Positions 17,377-26,112 of a DNA stretch of 64,000 bases are shown here, in pieces. The notes under the pieces were generated by a model. The model made no database searches, had not been told where the DNA came from, and worked only from the letters and a program-made list of their open reading frames with translations. Each line of letters starts with the position of its first letter. Position 1 is the stretch's first letter. The stretch is from Streptomyces sp. NBC_01431. GTDB taxonomy: Bacteria > Actinomycetota > Actinomycetes > Streptomycetales > Streptomycetaceae. The translations under genes were made by a program, and so were the position numbers. The DNA lies in contig NZ_CP109496.1 in NCBI RefSeq assembly GCF_036231355.1, forward strand, positions 992,001-1,056,000, given 5' to 3'.

Positions 17377-18195
17377 TCATATCTGCGGCACGACCACGAT
17401 CGGACATGGCGCGTGATGTAGCACTGCATGGTTGACCAAGCCCAGCTGCAAACCGACGTGCCCGTGTCGTCTCCGGGCTCCGACGACGAGCAGATCGGCA
17501 CCGGACGCGGCATTCAGGAGCGCCTGTCGTGCCGCGCCCTCGACCACCTCGCTCCTCACCGTCACGTCCGGATACCGCTGCTCGGGGCCACGCAAGGCGT
17601 CGGCGAGCACCTGGGCAGGCGGGCGATCGAGGGCTCGGAGGGCGTAGCCGGACAGGCCCGGAGGCCCGGGGTTACCGACCGGGACACTCCAGGCGTGCAC
17701 CGCCAGGAGCGGACAGCGCCGCAGCTGGGCCTCGCGGAAAGCGAACTCCACGGCCGTACCGCTGCCTTCCCCGTCCTCGACCCCGACGACGACGCACCCC
17801 AACCGGCCGTGCCGGGGCTCCTCCCCGCCGCGCACCACGACGACCGGGCAGTCGGCATGGGCCGCCACAGCCAGGCTGACCGAACCGAGGAGCAGGCCGG
17901 CGAGACCTCCGAGCCCTCTGGACCCGAGTACCAGAGCGAGGGCGTTGCGCCCATCGCTGAGGAGCGCTGACGCCGCGTCTTCGGACAGCACCTCACTCGA
18001 CAGCCGTACCGCAGGAGCACTCTTCCTGGCTCGCTCCGAGGCGGCGGCGACCAGGTCCGACGCGTCGTGGTCAGCCGGGGCCGCGTGCAGGAGATGGAGC
18101 GGCACGTCGTGTCGGACTGCCTCACCCGCGGCCCAGTCCACGGCCTCAAGACTCGCCTCGGACCCGTCGATGCCGACCACCAGGGGAACCGCCAT
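17377..18195 (-). CDS. universal stress protein, two UspA domains (group A)
   Basis: A 272-residue group A USP. It has PLVVGIDGSEASLEAVDWA, a canonical domain 1 loop (GSRGLGGLAGLLLGSVS) followed by CPVVVVRGG, and domain 2 GARRRHGHVGLQLGLVNHAV ending PCPIVVVPQI. GGAGGCGG lies upstream of the ATG. It is divergent from the USP at 18464; this pair is mirrored at 28741/29819, including part of the promoter region. Confidence 0.93.
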   Translation of the reverse strand: MAVPLVVGIDGSEASLEAVDWAAGEAVRHDVPLHLLHAAPADHDASDLVAAASERARKSAPAVRLSSEVLSEDAASALLSDGRNALALVLGSRGLGGLAGLLLGSVSLAVAAHADCPVVVVRGGEEPRHGRLGCVVVGVEDGEGSGTAVEFAFREAQLRRCPLLAVHAWSVPVGNPGPPGLSGYALRALDRPPAQVLADALRGPEQRYPDVTVRSEVVEGAARQALLNAASGADLLVVGARRRHGHVGLQLGLVNHAVLHHAPCPIVVVPQI

Positions 18196-18258
18196 TGCTT
18201 CCGCCTCCTCCTCATGCCGGACTTCACGTCCGTCCGTTAAGCCGCCGCTTCCGCAACT

Positions 18259-18301
18259 ACATGCGCCGCGAGGAGATCTGGGGTACTCCTCAGGGGAGAA
18301 G
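18259..18301. promoter_or_regulatory. conserved non-coding element between divergent USP genes (copy 1)
   Basis: In the 268-bp space between the divergent USPs, the block beginning ACATGCGCCGCGAGGAGAT and continuing with TGGGGT and TCCTC recurs, on the opposite strand, between the other divergent USP pair at about 29712-29762. The leader just ahead of the group B start (CCAGCTTC, GACGGAGG) is shared too. Conservation outside coding sequence suggests a retained promoter or operator from the duplication. Confidence 0.5.
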
Positions 18302-18463
18302 CACCGTGCTCACGCGCCGCACAAATGTGCATGTGCTGCGGTGACCACGCCCCGCGGCCGGCCTGCACGGCCACGCGGCCGCCGACGCGCGGGGACGGGA
18401 GTAGTCCGGACGACGGCCACACTCACTGTCCTTCCAGCTTCGTACCAGACGGAGGTAGTCGCC

Positions 18464-19342
18464 ATGGAACGAGTCCTCACCGTGGGACTGGACGGCTCAC
18501 CCGAGAGCCTCGCCGCTGCGCATTGGGCCGCAGAAGAAGCCCAGCGGCGCAAACTCACCCTGCGTCTGCTGCATGCGTGGCCCCTGCTGGTGCCGGAACC
18601 CGCCCACGCCCCTGCTGAACTGGACCACAACTACTGGGCGAAGCGGCTCGTGCACAACGCCCAGACGGAACTCCAGGCGCGATACCCGGGCCTCACCGTC
18701 GTCGGCAACCTGGTCGCCGACGACGCCCAGGACGCGCTGATCCGAGCGGCGTCGGAGTCCGCAATGCTCGTGCTCGGTTCGCGGGGCCTGACTCCCGTGG
18801 AGAGCTACTTCCTCGGCGACATCAGCATGATCGTCGTGGGGCGCGCCGAGCGGCCAGTGGTCCTGGTTCGTGCCGAGGGGCGTACGGAAGGGCCCTCGGC
18901 GTCCGAACCAGGTGCGACAGGCGGCGTAGTGGTGGCACTGAAACTGCACGCCTCCTACGACGAACTCCTAGAGTTCGCCTTCACCACCGCCGCGGCACGC
19001 AGCCTGCCCCTCCGCGCCGTCCATGGCCGCAGCACGCCGCTCCACGCTTACACCCCCTGGGGTGTGGACCACACCGTGACCCAGGAGATCGTCCAGGGCG
19101 TGCAGAAGGACCTGAACCAGGCGCTCCGCCCTTGGCGCGAGAAGTTTCCGGGCGTGAACGTCGCCCACACCATCCGGCTCGAGAGTCCGGCCAGGGCCGT
19201 CGTAGGAGCCGCCGAGGGCGCCGGACTGCTGGTCGTCGGCCGACGCAAGCACCACCCCGACCTGGGACCGCACCTGGGCCCGGTCGCCCAGGCCGCCGTC
19301 CACCACGCGCGCTGCCCTGTCGCTGTCGTCCCCCATGACTGA
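18464..19342 (+). CDS. universal stress protein, two UspA domains (group B)
   Basis: A 292-residue tandem UspA protein. It has RVLTVGLDGSPESLAAAHWA and the group B signature NYWAKRLVHNAQTELQARY. The domain 1 loop, GSRGLTPVESYFLGDIS, has GD in place of GS. Domain 2, GRRKHHPDLGPHLGPVAQAA, is degenerate and ends CPVAVVPHD. The start has GACGGAGG upstream. It is closely related to the USP at 28741. Neither domain keeps a fully canonical ATP loop, so it may be a non-ATP-binding class. Confidence 0.92.
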   Translation: MERVLTVGLDGSPESLAAAHWAAEEAQRRKLTLRLLHAWPLLVPEPAHAPAELDHNYWAKRLVHNAQTELQARYPGLTVVGNLVADDAQDALIRAASESAMLVLGSRGLTPVESYFLGDISMIVVGRAERPVVLVRAEGRTEGPSASEPGATGGVVVALKLHASYDELLEFAFTTAAARSLPLRAVHGRSTPLHAYTPWGVDHTVTQEIVQGVQKDLNQALRPWREKFPGVNVAHTIRLESPARAVVGAAEGAGLLVVGRRKHHPDLGPHLGPVAQAAVHHARCPVAVVPHD

Positions 19343-19667
19343 GCCGAGCCACTACGGGGATCCGGCGGTGTTGGACCAGCTCGGCTCAAGGACGCGATGC
19401 TGGCGTCCACTGTCTGGGCAATTGCCGGGCGAGGCTTGCCGCGCTCGACGGCCACACGCCTGCACAGGGCCGACTCTCGCCGATCAGCGCACCAGGCGGG
19501 AGCCAACCGCGAGCACCCGACAGCCCCGTGGCCGCTGACACCGGCGACCCGGTCCTGCTCGGTGGTTTGCTCTCCGGTGAGCCCGCGTGGCAGGTGTGGC
19601 CGGGGCCGTGACCACGGGCAGACGAGATCGCCGGTTCTCGCCCCCTGCCCGGCCGGCGCCCGCGCCT

Positions 19668-19822
19668 GGAGGGCGCTGGACGGCCTGCCGGTCACCATCC
19701 GGCTCGTCGACCCACCCCTGCACGAGTTCCTGCCGGACCGCACCGACCTCGCCGTGCGCATCGCCATCGCCGAGGCCCAGGGTGTCGCCCGCCTCACCCC
19801 CCTGCTCACCACAAAGCCGTGA
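19668..19822 (+). pseudogene. fragment of a second ppdK
   Basis: About 38 residues, LDGLPVTIRLVDPPLHEFLP and on to RTDLAVRIAIAEAQG, nearly match the resident ppdK C-domain (same order near 7130-7215). The text then ends in unrelated sequence and a stop at 19820-19822. Upstream, 19343-19667 has no recognisable PPDK sequence in frame. This is what is left of a duplicated dikinase gene lying ahead of a group C USP, as the intact ppdK does. Confidence 0.85.
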
Positions 19823-19929
19823 ACCGCCAGATCAGCCCCCGCGAGGCCGTGACGTGGCGACTGCCGTCGGCTGGGGTCACGCTGGAAGACAGTGAAAGGA
19901 CGGCGGCACGGGAATCTGCTGGAGGCGCC

Positions 19930-20802
19930 ATGAGCGGTGCGCACGGGCGTGAGCCGATCGTCGTGGGTGTCGACCCCGACCCCTCGAAGCGGCTGGCAAT
20001 CGCCTGGGCCGCAGACGAGGCGGATCGCCGTGGCCTGCCAGTGCGGCTCGTCCACGCCCAGGGCGTACCGACGGGTGGATACCGCTCTGGCAAGGTACGG
20101 CCGTCCTGGGAGGAGTGGAACCGGACTCTGCACGAAGCGGGTGCCGAGGCACTCAAGGAGGCGGTCGCCTTCGTCGAGTCCCGGCGCCCGACGGTGGAGG
20201 TGTCGACGATGCTGGCGGAAGGAGAGCCCGCGTGGGTTCTGCGGGACGAGGCGCGGAACGCCTCGCTGGTCGTGGTGGGTTCCTGGCATCTGAGTACCCG
20301 GCGCGAAATGTTCACCTCCGCCTCCGTGGTGCTGCCGCTCTCCGCCCACGCTCCCTGCCCGGTCGTCGTCGTTCCGGAGCCGGAGCACATCACCCAGGAG
20401 CCCGCGTACTTCGTCGTCGGCGTCGACGGCAGTCCGCACGCGGCGGCGGCGGTGGATGTGGCGTTCGAGGCGGCGGCTCTGCGCGGGGCGAACCTCAGGG
20501 CCCTGTACGTGTGGCATCCGCCGCTCCTCGGTGTCCTGGACGAGGACGCAGCGGTGCGGGAATGCCGCCGGGTGCTGTCCGAGACGGTCGCGGGCCGGAC
20601 CGCGAGGTACCCGGGAGTGGAGCTGCACCACGAGGTCGTCCTCGGCCACCCCGTGCGGGTACTGACGGAAGCCTCGGAACACGCGCTGGGCCTGGTCGTG
20701 GGAACCCGCGGGCACGGAGGTTTCACGGGCATGCTGCTGGGCTCGGTGAGCCAGGGAGTGTTGCACCACGCCCGCTGCCCCGTCATCACGGTTCCGGTGT
20801 GA
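19930..20802 (+). CDS. universal stress protein, two UspA domains (group C)
   Basis: A 290-residue tandem UspA protein. The ATG at 19930 with GGAGGC close upstream is preferred to an in-frame ATG at 19819 that lies in the ppdK-remnant region. Domain 1 is degenerate (GSWHLSTRREMFTSAS). After EHITQEPAYFVVGVDGS, domain 2 has an intact loop, GTRGHGGFTGMLLGSVS, then CPVITVPV. Closest relative: the USP at 8810. Confidence 0.92.
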   Translation: MSGAHGREPIVVGVDPDPSKRLAIAWAADEADRRGLPVRLVHAQGVPTGGYRSGKVRPSWEEWNRTLHEAGAEALKEAVAFVESRRPTVEVSTMLAEGEPAWVLRDEARNASLVVVGSWHLSTRREMFTSASVVLPLSAHAPCPVVVVPEPEHITQEPAYFVVGVDGSPHAAAAVDVAFEAAALRGANLRALYVWHPPLLGVLDEDAAVRECRRVLSETVAGRTARYPGVELHHEVVLGHPVRVLTEASEHALGLVVGTRGHGGFTGMLLGSVSQGVLHHARCPVITVPV

Positions 20803-20989
20803 GACGCCGAACGGCGCCATCCCATGCCCCGTACGGCCCGGGTGGCGCCGGACGGCCCGTTCCACGATGAGGGCGCTGCCGGTCGGGGGCGGCACATCGG
20901 CCGGACGGCCACCGAACTCACTGGAGTCCGTGATGGAGTCTCACGCAAGGCCCTCCGCGCCCGCCCGGCCCCGCCGGAACCGAGGGCCT

Positions 20990-21404
20990 CGACGCCGTGC
21001 GGGTTCGGATGATGCGCACCGGCCTGGACCCGCTGGTACCAGGCGGAGGAGCGGAAACGGCGTTCGACGCCACGTCCGGTTCCGCGCCACGTCCTCCGGT
21101 AGGGGAACTCACCGCCGGTGATGTGCTCCCCGCCCTGAACACCTCACGGCGCGGCTTGTCGGCGGAACGGGCACGGGCCGGGCGGAGCGGTACGGGCCCA
21201 ACGAAATGCCACGGGCCGCGGCGGCTCCGCGCCAGAGGACCCCGCTCCAGCACCAGGTGGCCTGTGCGCCGCCATGCTCTGATCAAGCAGCTGCTGGCGA
21301 TGGAGGCGCTCGGGCCGACCATGGGTGGTGTGTGCGAACTGTTCGCCTCGGTACGGGACATCGACGACGTGGTTGGCGTCGTCGACGGCACCGAAGCGGT
21401 CTGA
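20990..21404 (+). pseudogene. third P-type cation ATPase remnant, frameshifted
   Basis: The forward strand reads a cation-ATPase N-domain (GELTAGDVLPALNTSRRGLS) and then shifts frame to ERYGPNEMPRAAAAP, the next segment of the same domain. A third frame change gives RRHALIKQLLAMEALG, which resembles the segment just before the DKTGT site. The phosphorylation site itself and everything after it are absent. The tail to the stop at 21404 is not assignable. The 20803-20989 stretch holds nothing else recognisable. Confidence 0.7.
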
Positions 21405-21428
21405 ACCCTCACGTCCACGGAGCGCGCC

Positions 21429-21680
21429 TCACCCCGTGCGGGCGACAAGAAAGTCCGCACTGCCGGACAGCGTGGCCAACTGGGGCGTGTCCTCGTCCTC
21501 GATGCGGACGCCGGAGCGTTCGCTGAGCACCTCGACGAAACTCAGGAAGTCCAGGGAGTCCATCTCCAGCGCGTCACGGAACGCTTCGTCGGGCCCGAGG
21601 GCGGCGATGCCGGCGCCAGGGATGACCTGGGAGATCGATTCCCTCACCATGTCCAGTGCGTCGGTTCGGTTGATGTTCAC
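21429..21680 (-). CDS. acyl carrier protein
   Basis: An 83-residue ACP. Helix 1 is [13 protein letters not shown], and the phosphopantetheine-attachment Ser is in the DSL motif of [18 protein letters not shown]. The C-terminal helix is [15 protein letters not shown]. The GTG start overlaps the TGA of the degraded E2 gene (GTGA). A carrier protein at the end of an acetyl-CoA synthetase/E1/E2 cluster may have carried an acyl group made by the complex. It is the only intact reading frame left in that operon. Confidence 0.88.
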   Translation of the reverse strand: MNINRTDALDMVRESISQVIPGAGIAALGPDEAFRDALEMDSLDFLSFVEVLSERSGVRIEDEDTPQLATLSGSADFLVARTG

Positions 21681-22796
21681 AGCTGCTCCGGGTTCTGCAG
21701 GAGGCGAGCGACCGCCGTGAGGTAGCGGGCGCCGTCGGTCGCCCGGTGGTCGGCCGAGAGGGTCGCAGCGACGACGGGCCGCACGCCCAGCATGCCGGAG
21801 ACGGCGCACGGCCGGTCGACCACCCGTCCGAAACCGACGAGAGCCACCTGCGGCGGGTAGATCACTCCGAACACGGCCTCCATGCCCTGGTCTCCGAGGT
21901 TGGTGACCGTGATCGTGGCGTCCGACACCTCGGAGCCCCGCAGTCTGCCCGTACGGGCCCGGGTGACCAGGTCCTTCAGGGCCATCATCAACTGCGGGAG
22001 TGCCAGGGTGTCGGCGTGGTGGAGTGCGGGGGCGACGAGCCCTCCACCGCGCAGCGACACGGCCACGCCCAGATGTACGCCCTCGCCGGCCGAGAAGTGT
22101 CTTCGGTCCAGGAACCGTTGAGCTCGGGGACGTCCCGGGCCGCCAGGGCCGCCGCCTTGAGCAGCAGGGCGGCGGGAAGCAACCGTTCGCCGATCGGGCT
22201 GCGCCGATTGTGCTCGTGCAGCCAGTCCATCGCGGCGGCCAGGTCCACGGTCGTGGAGAGGTAGTAGTGGGGAATGTCCCGGTTGGGGCGGCTCATCAGG
22301 CCAGAGATCGCGCGGCGCACGCCCGCCCCCCGATCATCGGGCACGTGTACGACAGAAGGACGTTCAGCGGAAGGGCGCACCGCGACGGCGTCCGCAGAGG
22401 CGAGCGGAAGCGGAGTCGACGGACCGGGGGCCGCCTGGCGTACGTCCGCAGCGCGGACGGCCGAGTCCCTGCCCGTCCCCTGCACGGTGGCCAGGTCGAC
22501 GCCCACTTCGGCGGCGAGCCGCCGGGCGAGGGGCGTGGCCCGCACGCGCGGTTGTCGGGTGGTGGCCCCGGCGGCCGCCGCTTCCTCGACGTCGGTTCGG
22601 GTGACCCGGCCGCCGGGTCCGGAGCCGTGCAGCGTCTCCAGGTCGACGCTGCTTTGCTCCGCCAAGTGCCGGGCCAGGGGGCCAGCCTCCGTGTGGCCGC
22701 GCTGTCGAGCGGTGGACGGCACCAGGGCCCGGCCCCTGGCGGGTTCGGGAGGCGTGGACGGGAGCTTGGTGGGCGCGCTGGCTTTGTTCACGAGGA
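21677..22796 (-). pseudogene. 2-oxoacid dehydrogenase E2 acyltransferase, C-terminal part with a frameshift
   Basis: The reverse strand holds two peripheral-subunit-binding domains (GPLARHLAEQSSVDLETLHG and ATPLARRLAAEVGVDLATVQ) and the start of the catalytic domain ([20 protein letters not shown] to [12 protein letters not shown]). Near 22104 one base appears lost. The correct sequence resumes in the next frame ([20 protein letters not shown]) and runs to ADHRATDG, which has the catalytic His and Asp. The lipoyl domain is 1.2 kb upstream, across an insert. Either a true pseudogene or partly a sequencing error at the single-base shift; the separation from the lipoyl domain makes it inactive in any case. 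Confidence 0.85.
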
Positions 22797-23973
22797 CGGG
22801 CAGCACTTCGACATCGGTTCGGGAGTCGCAGCCTGGCCGAAATATTCACGAGGCTCGACAGCACTTGGGCCTGCTGGGGCTGTCTCGTAGCAGTGGACCT
22901 TGCAGAGGTCAGATCCACCTTGCGTTTGATCTTGCCTGGGCGGGAAAGATCCCCGCATGACCGATCCTGTGAACGACGGCGTGGCGACGCCGACAACCGT
23001 GTCGATCTCGGTGAAGGGCCTCTCGGACGCCGGTCTGGAACCGCAGCTGCGGTCCTGGATCAGCTCCGGACCCAACGAGCCCGTGACCGCCGATCAGATC
23101 ACCCGGGCCATCGGGGAGGACCGGCTCGCTCAGGCCGCCGAATCTCTGGGCCGGGAGCCCGGCGACCTCGCCGCAAGTCTCGCCGCCGATCTCCCCGGCC
23201 TCATCGACACCGCCTCCCCCAACGGCCGCGTCGAATTGGCCCGCACCCAGGACGAAGCCGGCGCCATCCAGGCCCGAACGGCAGGCAGCATCCACGCCTA
23301 CATCGAAGGAGGACCCGCCTCTCTCTACAACGGGACCGACGCCATCGCACTGACCACCGCGTTCAATGGCGTGACGCTGACCGCAACCCCTCAAGAGGTC
23401 GTGGACGACGCGACTTCCACTCCCGGAACCCAAGCCGACATGACGATCATCGCCGCACGCCCGCTCGACACCCGAAACGGGCTCTACACGGCCGACATGA
23501 CCGTGATCTTCGACGCTGTGCCCCGCCCCTAGTAAGCCCAAGACCGATCACTTGTGAGGTTGCGGAGGTTTTGGTTGCCCGGTCAGACCTGGCAACAACA
23601 ACCCACGCCCTCGCAGATGCGGGGCATGTCCGGACCGGGCGGGATGCCACGGCGTCGGCACCGCGTGTGACACCGTGCCGACGCCGTGGGATGTGCAGGC
23701 TTGGTCTGAACAACCCTGCAGTCGGGTGCAGCGCAGTCGACACCAAGAATCCCCAGGGCGGCCTGGCCGCCCGGTCCCGCACCACCAAGACGCCGAAGCC
23801 CGGCGGGGCGCGCTGACCGGCGCGCGGCCCAACCGACGCGTACCTCCACCCGTCGGCGGGAGGGCCCGCGAGGTGCCTCCCGTTCTCGTGAACACCGCCT
23901 ATTCGCGCGAGCGTGCGACTCCCAATGTCGCGTCAAAACGACGTCGCTACTCGTGTACAAAGCCAGCGCGCCC
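22771..23973. mobile_element. 1.2-kb insert in the E2 gene bounded by 24-bp inverted repeats
   Basis: The two broken ends of the E2 gene carry the same 24-bp sequence in opposite orientations, at 22771-22794 and 23950-23973, with one mismatch (ends GGGCGCGCTGGC inward). Between them are the ORF at 22957-23532 and about 400 bp with no gene I recognise. This looks like a small transposable or hitch-hiking element with terminal repeats. No transposase and no clear target duplication were seen; a local inversion that copied one end is the alternative. Confidence 0.5.
22957..23532 (+). CDS. YidB-like domain protein inside the insert
   Basis: A 191-residue ORF. Residues about 18-75 (GLSDAGLEPQLRSWISSGPN, VTADQITRAIGEDRLAQAAE, LAADLPGLIDTASPNGRV) match the YidB/DUF937 pattern, a helical domain of unknown function. 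The C-terminal 110 residues (with SIHAYIEGGPASLYNGTDAI) are not recognised and contain no signal or membrane segment. The ATG lacks a clear Shine-Dalgarno (GGGAAAG is near). It runs against the surrounding genes and lies between the inverted repeats, so it arrived with the insert. Confidence 0.6.
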   Translation: MTDPVNDGVATPTTVSISVKGLSDAGLEPQLRSWISSGPNEPVTADQITRAIGEDRLAQAAESLGREPGDLAASLAADLPGLIDTASPNGRVELARTQDEAGAIQARTAGSIHAYIEGGPASLYNGTDAIALTTAFNGVTLTATPQEVVDDATSTPGTQADMTIIAARPLDTRNGLYTADMTVIFDAVPRP

Positions 23974-24353
23974 TTCTTCGGTGCGCGACGGGCCGCTCGT
24001 CGCTTCTCCGCCTTCTCCGCCTTCTCGGTCTCCGTGGGGCCCTCGGGTCCACGGACCTTGCGTGGTTTGCGGGTTCTGTGCGGCTTCCCCTCTCCTTCCG
24101 GGTGCTCGGGTTTCTTCACCGTCGCCCCGATCAGCGCGAGTGGTGTGCCCACCGGCACCGTCGTGCCGGGCTCGACGAGCAGCTCGGCCATGGTTCCGGT
24201 TTCGAAGCACTCCACCTCGATGGTCGACTTCGCGGTTTCGACGACCGCGACCGGATCGCCTCTGTGTACGAGGTCTCCGGGTCCCACCAGCCACTCCAGG
24301 AGCGTGCCCTCGTCCATGTCGGCGCCGAGGGACGGCATGGCGAACTGGGCCAT
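23950..24353 (-). pseudogene. E2 lipoyl domain (N-terminal part of the disrupted E2 gene)
   Basis: Starts [20 protein letters not shown] and contains the lipoylation site in [12 protein letters not shown] (the Lys between Ala and Ser), followed by [15 protein letters not shown] charged Lys/Glu/Arg-rich linker then runs into the inverted repeat and the insert. The ATG lies 2 bp after the E1-beta stop. Alone it is a lipoyl domain without a catalytic core. Confidence 0.85.
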
Positions 24354-24355
24354 GA

Positions 24356-24990
24356 TCAGTCCACCGCCCGGTGGGCGGCCGCGACGATGTCGGCGGTCTG
24401 CGGCAGGGCGGCCTCTTCCAGCTGCCGGGCGTAGGGCATGGGCACCTGCGCGCTGCACACCCGCTCTACGGGCGCGTCCAGTTCGTAAAAGGACTCCTCG
24501 GCCATACGGGCGGACACCTCGGCGGCGAAACTTCCCGTCCGCCATGCCTCGTCGACGACCACCGCACGGTGGGTACGGGCCACGGAAGCGGCGATGGTCT
24601 GGGCGTCGAGGGGCCGGAGCGTACGCAGGTCGAATCACTTCGGCGCTGATGCCCGCGGCGGCCAGCTCGTCCGCCGCCGCGAGGGTCTTGGGCAGCGAAC
24701 CTCCGTACGTGATCAGGGAGATGTCGGTGCCGGGTCTGCGGACCGCTGCGTGATCCAGGTCCATGGGCGCGGTGGCCGGGAGGAGCTCATCGGAGACGTT
24801 GTAGAGGCTTCCGTGCTCGAAGATCAGTCGGGGTCGGGGTCGGCGAGCGCCGAGGCCAGCATGTGGCGTGCGTCCTCCAGGGTGGCGGGGGCGAGGACGC
24901 GGATTCCGGGGATGTGTGCGTACCAGCCCTCCAGACTGTGCGAGTGCTGGGCGGCGAGCTGCCGTCCGGCGCCCGTGGTCCTACAGGACA
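24356..24990 (-). pseudogene. 2-oxoacid dehydrogenase E1-beta, truncated and frameshifted
   Basis: Three reading-frame pieces make a C-terminal half of E1-beta. They are [20 protein letters not shown] with [16 protein letters not shown]; then [18 protein letters not shown] through [16 protein letters not shown]; then [20 protein letters not shown] to [18 protein letters not shown]. Shifts occur near 24832 and near 24637 (an extra T in GTGATTCGAC). The N-terminal half and all of E1-alpha are missing. The upstream end is fused to the truncated acetyl-CoA synthetase at about 24985. Confidence 0.85.
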
Positions 24991-26043
24991 GCCTCCGGGT
25001 TGAGGGGCTCGCCGACGGAAGCGATGAAGCGCAGGGCCGACAGGTCGTAGGAGCGCGGCAGGTCGTACGGGCCCTGGCGCGGTGTGGCGCGCATCAGCAT
25101 CCGCAGGGCCGTGGGAGCGGTGTACCAGACACTGACCCGCTGTTCGCCCAGGATCCGGTACCAGCGGCGGGCATCGTAGTCGCCCTCGTCGACGACTACC
25201 GTCACGCCGTGGACGAGCGGGGCGATGATCCCGTACGACATGCCGGTGACCCAGCCGGGATCGGCGGTGCACCAGTACACGTCCTCGGGGTGCAGGTCGA
25301 GGGCGTACGCGGCGGTGGCGTAGTGGGCGACGACGGCATCGTGGACGTGGACGGCGCCCTTGGGGGTGCCAGTGGTGCCGCTGGTGAAGTGCAACAGGGC
25401 CATGTCGTCGAGGGAGGTCGGCGGGATGGTGAAGGTGTCCGGAGCGGCGGCCATCAGGGCGTCGAAGGAGGCGGTGCCCGGCAGGTCCTCGGCGCCGGGT
25501 CCCACGATCAGGACGAGTTCCAGTCCCGGAAGCGATGCGCGGTGCTCGGCGACCTTGCGCCGGTAGAGGGCCGCGGTGGTGACCAGGATCCTCGCGTCAC
25601 CGAGACGCAAGCGCTGCTCAACGGGGTCGGGGCCGAAGGCGGAGAAGAGCGGGCAGAGCACGCTGGTGTTCTTCAGCGTGCCCAGCACCGTGGTGTACAG
25701 CTCGGGGCAGCGGCCGAGCAGGGTGAACACCCGGTCGCCGCGGCCAACGCCGAGTGAGCGCAAAACGTGAGCGAAACGCGCCGTACGCCGGGCCAGTTCC
25801 GCGTAAGTGACGGTGGAGACGGAGTCGTCCCGGGCCGCGCAGCGCGGGGCGACCTTGTCGGCGTGGGCGGACGCCGCGTGCAGGTCGACCGCCTCGTGGG
25901 CCATGTTGAGGCCGCCGCCGGGCAGTCCGGCCAATTCGGTGCGCGCCTGTGCCCAGGTAAAGGCCGAGCAGGCTCGGTCGTAGTCGGCGAGACGGTGTTG
26001 GGACGACCGATGTGGTGTGCTTGTGGATGGTTTCCCGGTGCAT
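24981..26043 (-). pseudogene. acetyl-CoA synthetase-like enzyme, 3'-truncated, frameshifted near the start
   Basis: AMP-forming synthetase N-domain with the P-loop [19 protein letters not shown] and motifs [20 protein letters not shown] and [14 protein letters not shown]. It stops after [15 protein letters not shown], where about 250 C-terminal residues, including the catalytic Lys, should follow. The start ATG at 26043 has a strong GGGAGGAG, but codons 1-16 are in a different frame from [18 protein letters not shown]. Thus it carries a 5' frameshift as well as a 3' deletion joined to E1-beta. An intact copy would have fed acetyl-CoA into the adjacent complex genes. Confidence 0.85.
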
Positions 26044-26112
26044 CGGTTCTCCTCCCGGCACTGCGTCCGATAGACCGGCCGGTCCGTTCGGGCTCCTGCT
26101 CCAGGGCTGCTC

